Below are positions 63,206 through 64,000 of a stretch of 64,000 nt of DNA, piece by piece. The translations under genes and the position numbers were made by a program. This stretch comes from Lachnobacterium bovis. Lineage in GTDB: Bacteria; Bacillota; Clostridia; Lachnospirales; Lachnospiraceae. Location: the NCBI RefSeq assembly GCF_900111325.1, contig NZ_FOGW01000009.1:72130-136129 (forward strand), written 5' to 3'. Every line of letters starts with the position of its first letter. Positions within the stretch are counted from its first letter, which is position 1. The notes under the pieces were generated by a model. That model saw only the letters and a program-made list of their open reading frames with translations, had not been told where the DNA came from and searched no databases.

Positions 63206-63243
63206 ATAAAAAAAGCTGTCATTTTTTTACAAAATGACAGCTT
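63206..63243 (-). terminator. Terminator of the rRNA/tRNA transcript
   Basis: AAGCTGTCATTTT (minus strand, 63231-63243) pairs with AAAATGACAGCTT (63213-63225), loop of five, then T7 on the minus strand. It lies just after tRNA-Lys. Confidence 0.95.
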
Positions 63244-63245
63244 CA

Positions 63246-63318
63246 TGAGACATCGGGGATTCGAACCCCGGACAACTTGATTAAAAGTCAAGTGCTCTAC
63301 CAACTGAGCTAATATCCC
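63246..63318 (-). tRNA. tRNA-Lys (TTT)
   Basis: A 73-base cloverleaf with anticodon TTT in CTTTTAA and T-loop TTCGAAT. The acceptor has two G-T pairs. Discriminator A; CCA is not encoded. Confidence 0.96.
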
Positions 63319-63325
63319 ATATGAG

Positions 63326-63398
<73 letters not shown>

Positions 63399-63404
63399 AC
63401 AGAG

Positions 63405-63478
63405 TTGCGGGAATAGGATTTGAACCTATGACCTTCGGGTTATGAGCCCGACGAGCTTCCAGACTGCTCCATCCCGCG
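63405..63478 (-). tRNA. Initiator tRNA-Met (CAT)
   Basis: A 74-base tRNA with C1-A72 mismatch (CGCGGGA/TCCCGCA) and three G-C pairs under the CTCATAA anticodon loop, the two marks of initiator tRNA. No encoded CCA. Confidence 0.96.
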
Positions 63479-63507
63479 TTATTACTTAAATATATCTTGT
63501 TTTTTAA

Positions 63508-63589
63508 TGGGCAGAGGTGGATTCGAACCACCGAAGCAATTTGCAGCAGATTTACAGTCTGTCCCCTTTGGCCACTCGGGAATCTGCCC
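63508..63589 (-). tRNA. tRNA-Tyr (GTA)
   Basis: An 82-base class II tRNA with anticodon GTA in CTGTAAA and a long variable arm. Acceptor GGGCAGA/TCTGCCC. No encoded CCA. Confidence 0.96.
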
Positions 63590-63649
63590 ATATTAAACAA
63601 TATATATACCTATAAAGGCTTTTTGAAGATTTATCGCTTAGATAAACCA

Positions 63650-63722
63650 AGCCGATGATCGGACTCGAACCGATAACCTGCTGATTACAAATCAGCTGCT
63701 CTGCCAATTGAGCCACATCGGC
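63650..63722 (-). tRNA. tRNA-Thr (TGT)
   Basis: A 73-base cloverleaf with acceptor GCCGATG/CATCGGC, anticodon TGT in TTTGTAA and discriminator T. No encoded CCA. A 60-base spacer separates it from tRNA-Tyr. Confidence 0.95.
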
Positions 63723-63742
63723 ATTTTAGTCTTCTGACTAAA

Positions 63743-63815
63743 TGGGACCTACAGGGCTCGAACCTGTGACCCCCTGCTTGTAAGGCAGATGCTCTCCCAG
63801 CTGAGCTAAGATCCC
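63743..63815 (-). tRNA. tRNA-Val (TAC)
   Basis: A 73-base cloverleaf with acceptor GGGATCT/AGGTCCC, anticodon TAC in CTTACAA. No encoded CCA. Confidence 0.96.
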
Positions 63816-63819
63816 ATAA

Positions 63820-63893
63820 CGACCCAAGAGGGACTTGAACCCTCGACCTCCGCCGTGACAGGGCGGCGCTCTAACCAACTGAGCCATTGGGCC
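63820..63893 (-). tRNA. tRNA-Asp (GTC)
   Basis: A 74-base cloverleaf with acceptor GGCCCAA/TTGGGTC (one G-T pair), anticodon GTC in CTGTCAC, and discriminator G as usual for Asp. It is the first tRNA after the 23S gene. Confidence 0.96.
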
Positions 63894-63950
63894 ATCTAAG
63901 ATACATTTTATATATCTTCAAAACTTCATACAAGTTATTAAAAACCTTTT

Positions 63951-64000
63951 GGTCAAGCCTTCGACCTATTAGTAACAGTCAGCTACATACATTACTGCAC
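63951..64000 (-). rRNA. 23S rRNA, 3' end only
   Basis: On the minus strand the last bases read ...CTAATAGGTCGAAGGCTTGACC, the conserved 3' terminus of clostridial 23S rRNA. The gene continues beyond the window. The 57 bases between it and tRNA-Asp hold no 5S gene. Confidence 0.9.

Overview
The window is an AT-rich, gene-dense stretch of chromosome from a low-GC Gram-positive anaerobe, most likely a butyrate-producing member of the Lachnospiraceae (Clostridia). The pointers are AGGAGG-type ribosome binding sites, a zinc-type S14, a zinc-finger adenylate kinase, a butyryl-CoA:acetate CoA-transferase that looks like the Roseburia/Eubacterium enzyme, ThiT and a PanG-type ketopantoate reductase, and tRNA genes that do not encode CCA. 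I see no prophage, insertion sequence, CRISPR array or conjugative module. The content is largely core genome, and the unusual material is mostly in the intergenic DNA.

Layout. 1-4.8 kb: redox block (5' part of trxB, ohrR, trxA) around a membrane PAS/GGDEF/EAL protein, then a 600-base gap with a possible regulated small RNA. 4.8-7.6 kb: two tandem Na+-coupled amino acid (NSS) transporters with a strong promoter. 7.8-10.9 kb: a pantothenate operon (panG-panB-panC-panD order of transcription). 11.2-14.7 kb: mgtE and two YibE/F membrane proteins. 15.2 kb: an isolated 40-residue small ORF with its own promoter. 15.5-32.3 kb: the S10-spc-alpha ribosomal protein supercluster on the minus strand, from rpsJ to rplQ, including secY, adk, map, infA and rpoA, with structured RNA spacers. 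32.4-36.4 kb: two rRNA methyltransferases, a C_GCAxxG_C_C protein and an EamA transporter. 36.5-46 kb: a glycosyltransferase with a leader peptide, the butyrate CoA-transferase, an LtaS-like enzyme, Mrp, a cation efflux protein, signal peptidase I and glutamate dehydrogenase. 46.2-50.5 kb: thiT, a ROK glucokinase and PBP1A. 50.8-55 kb: an operon of a DHH phosphoesterase, a HAD phosphatase, aroE and a Nudix-shikimate kinase fusion. 55.2-63.1 kb: a zinc phospholipase C-like protein, a 2-hydroxyacid dehydrogenase, galM, an orphan FliD-like protein, nagA, a TVP38 protein and a GH114-like protein. 63.2-64 kb: seven tRNA genes directly downstream of a 23S rRNA 3' end, with no 5S gene between.

How parts fit together. 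OhrR is an organic-peroxide sensor; a palindrome of the OhrR operator type covers the -10 of trxA and a close relative lies upstream of trxB, suggesting a small peroxide/thioredoxin regulon. PanG, PanB, PanC and PanD cover pantothenate synthesis from ketoisovalerate and aspartate. The butyrate CoA-transferase implies acetate-dependent butyrate formation. Many intergenic regions carry AT-rich tandem repeats with periods of 17, 21, 37 or 39 bases, and convergent genes are separated by long two-way hairpin terminators.

The points I would look at first are the putative OhrR-thioredoxin operators (602-613, 4203-4216), the LytTR-like repeat plus orphan transcript (4464-4660), the 40-residue small ORF (15211-15333), the coupled 13-residue leader peptide (36499-36540), the orphan FliD-like protein (58719-59291), and the rRNA/tRNA arrangement with an odd tRNA-Phe.
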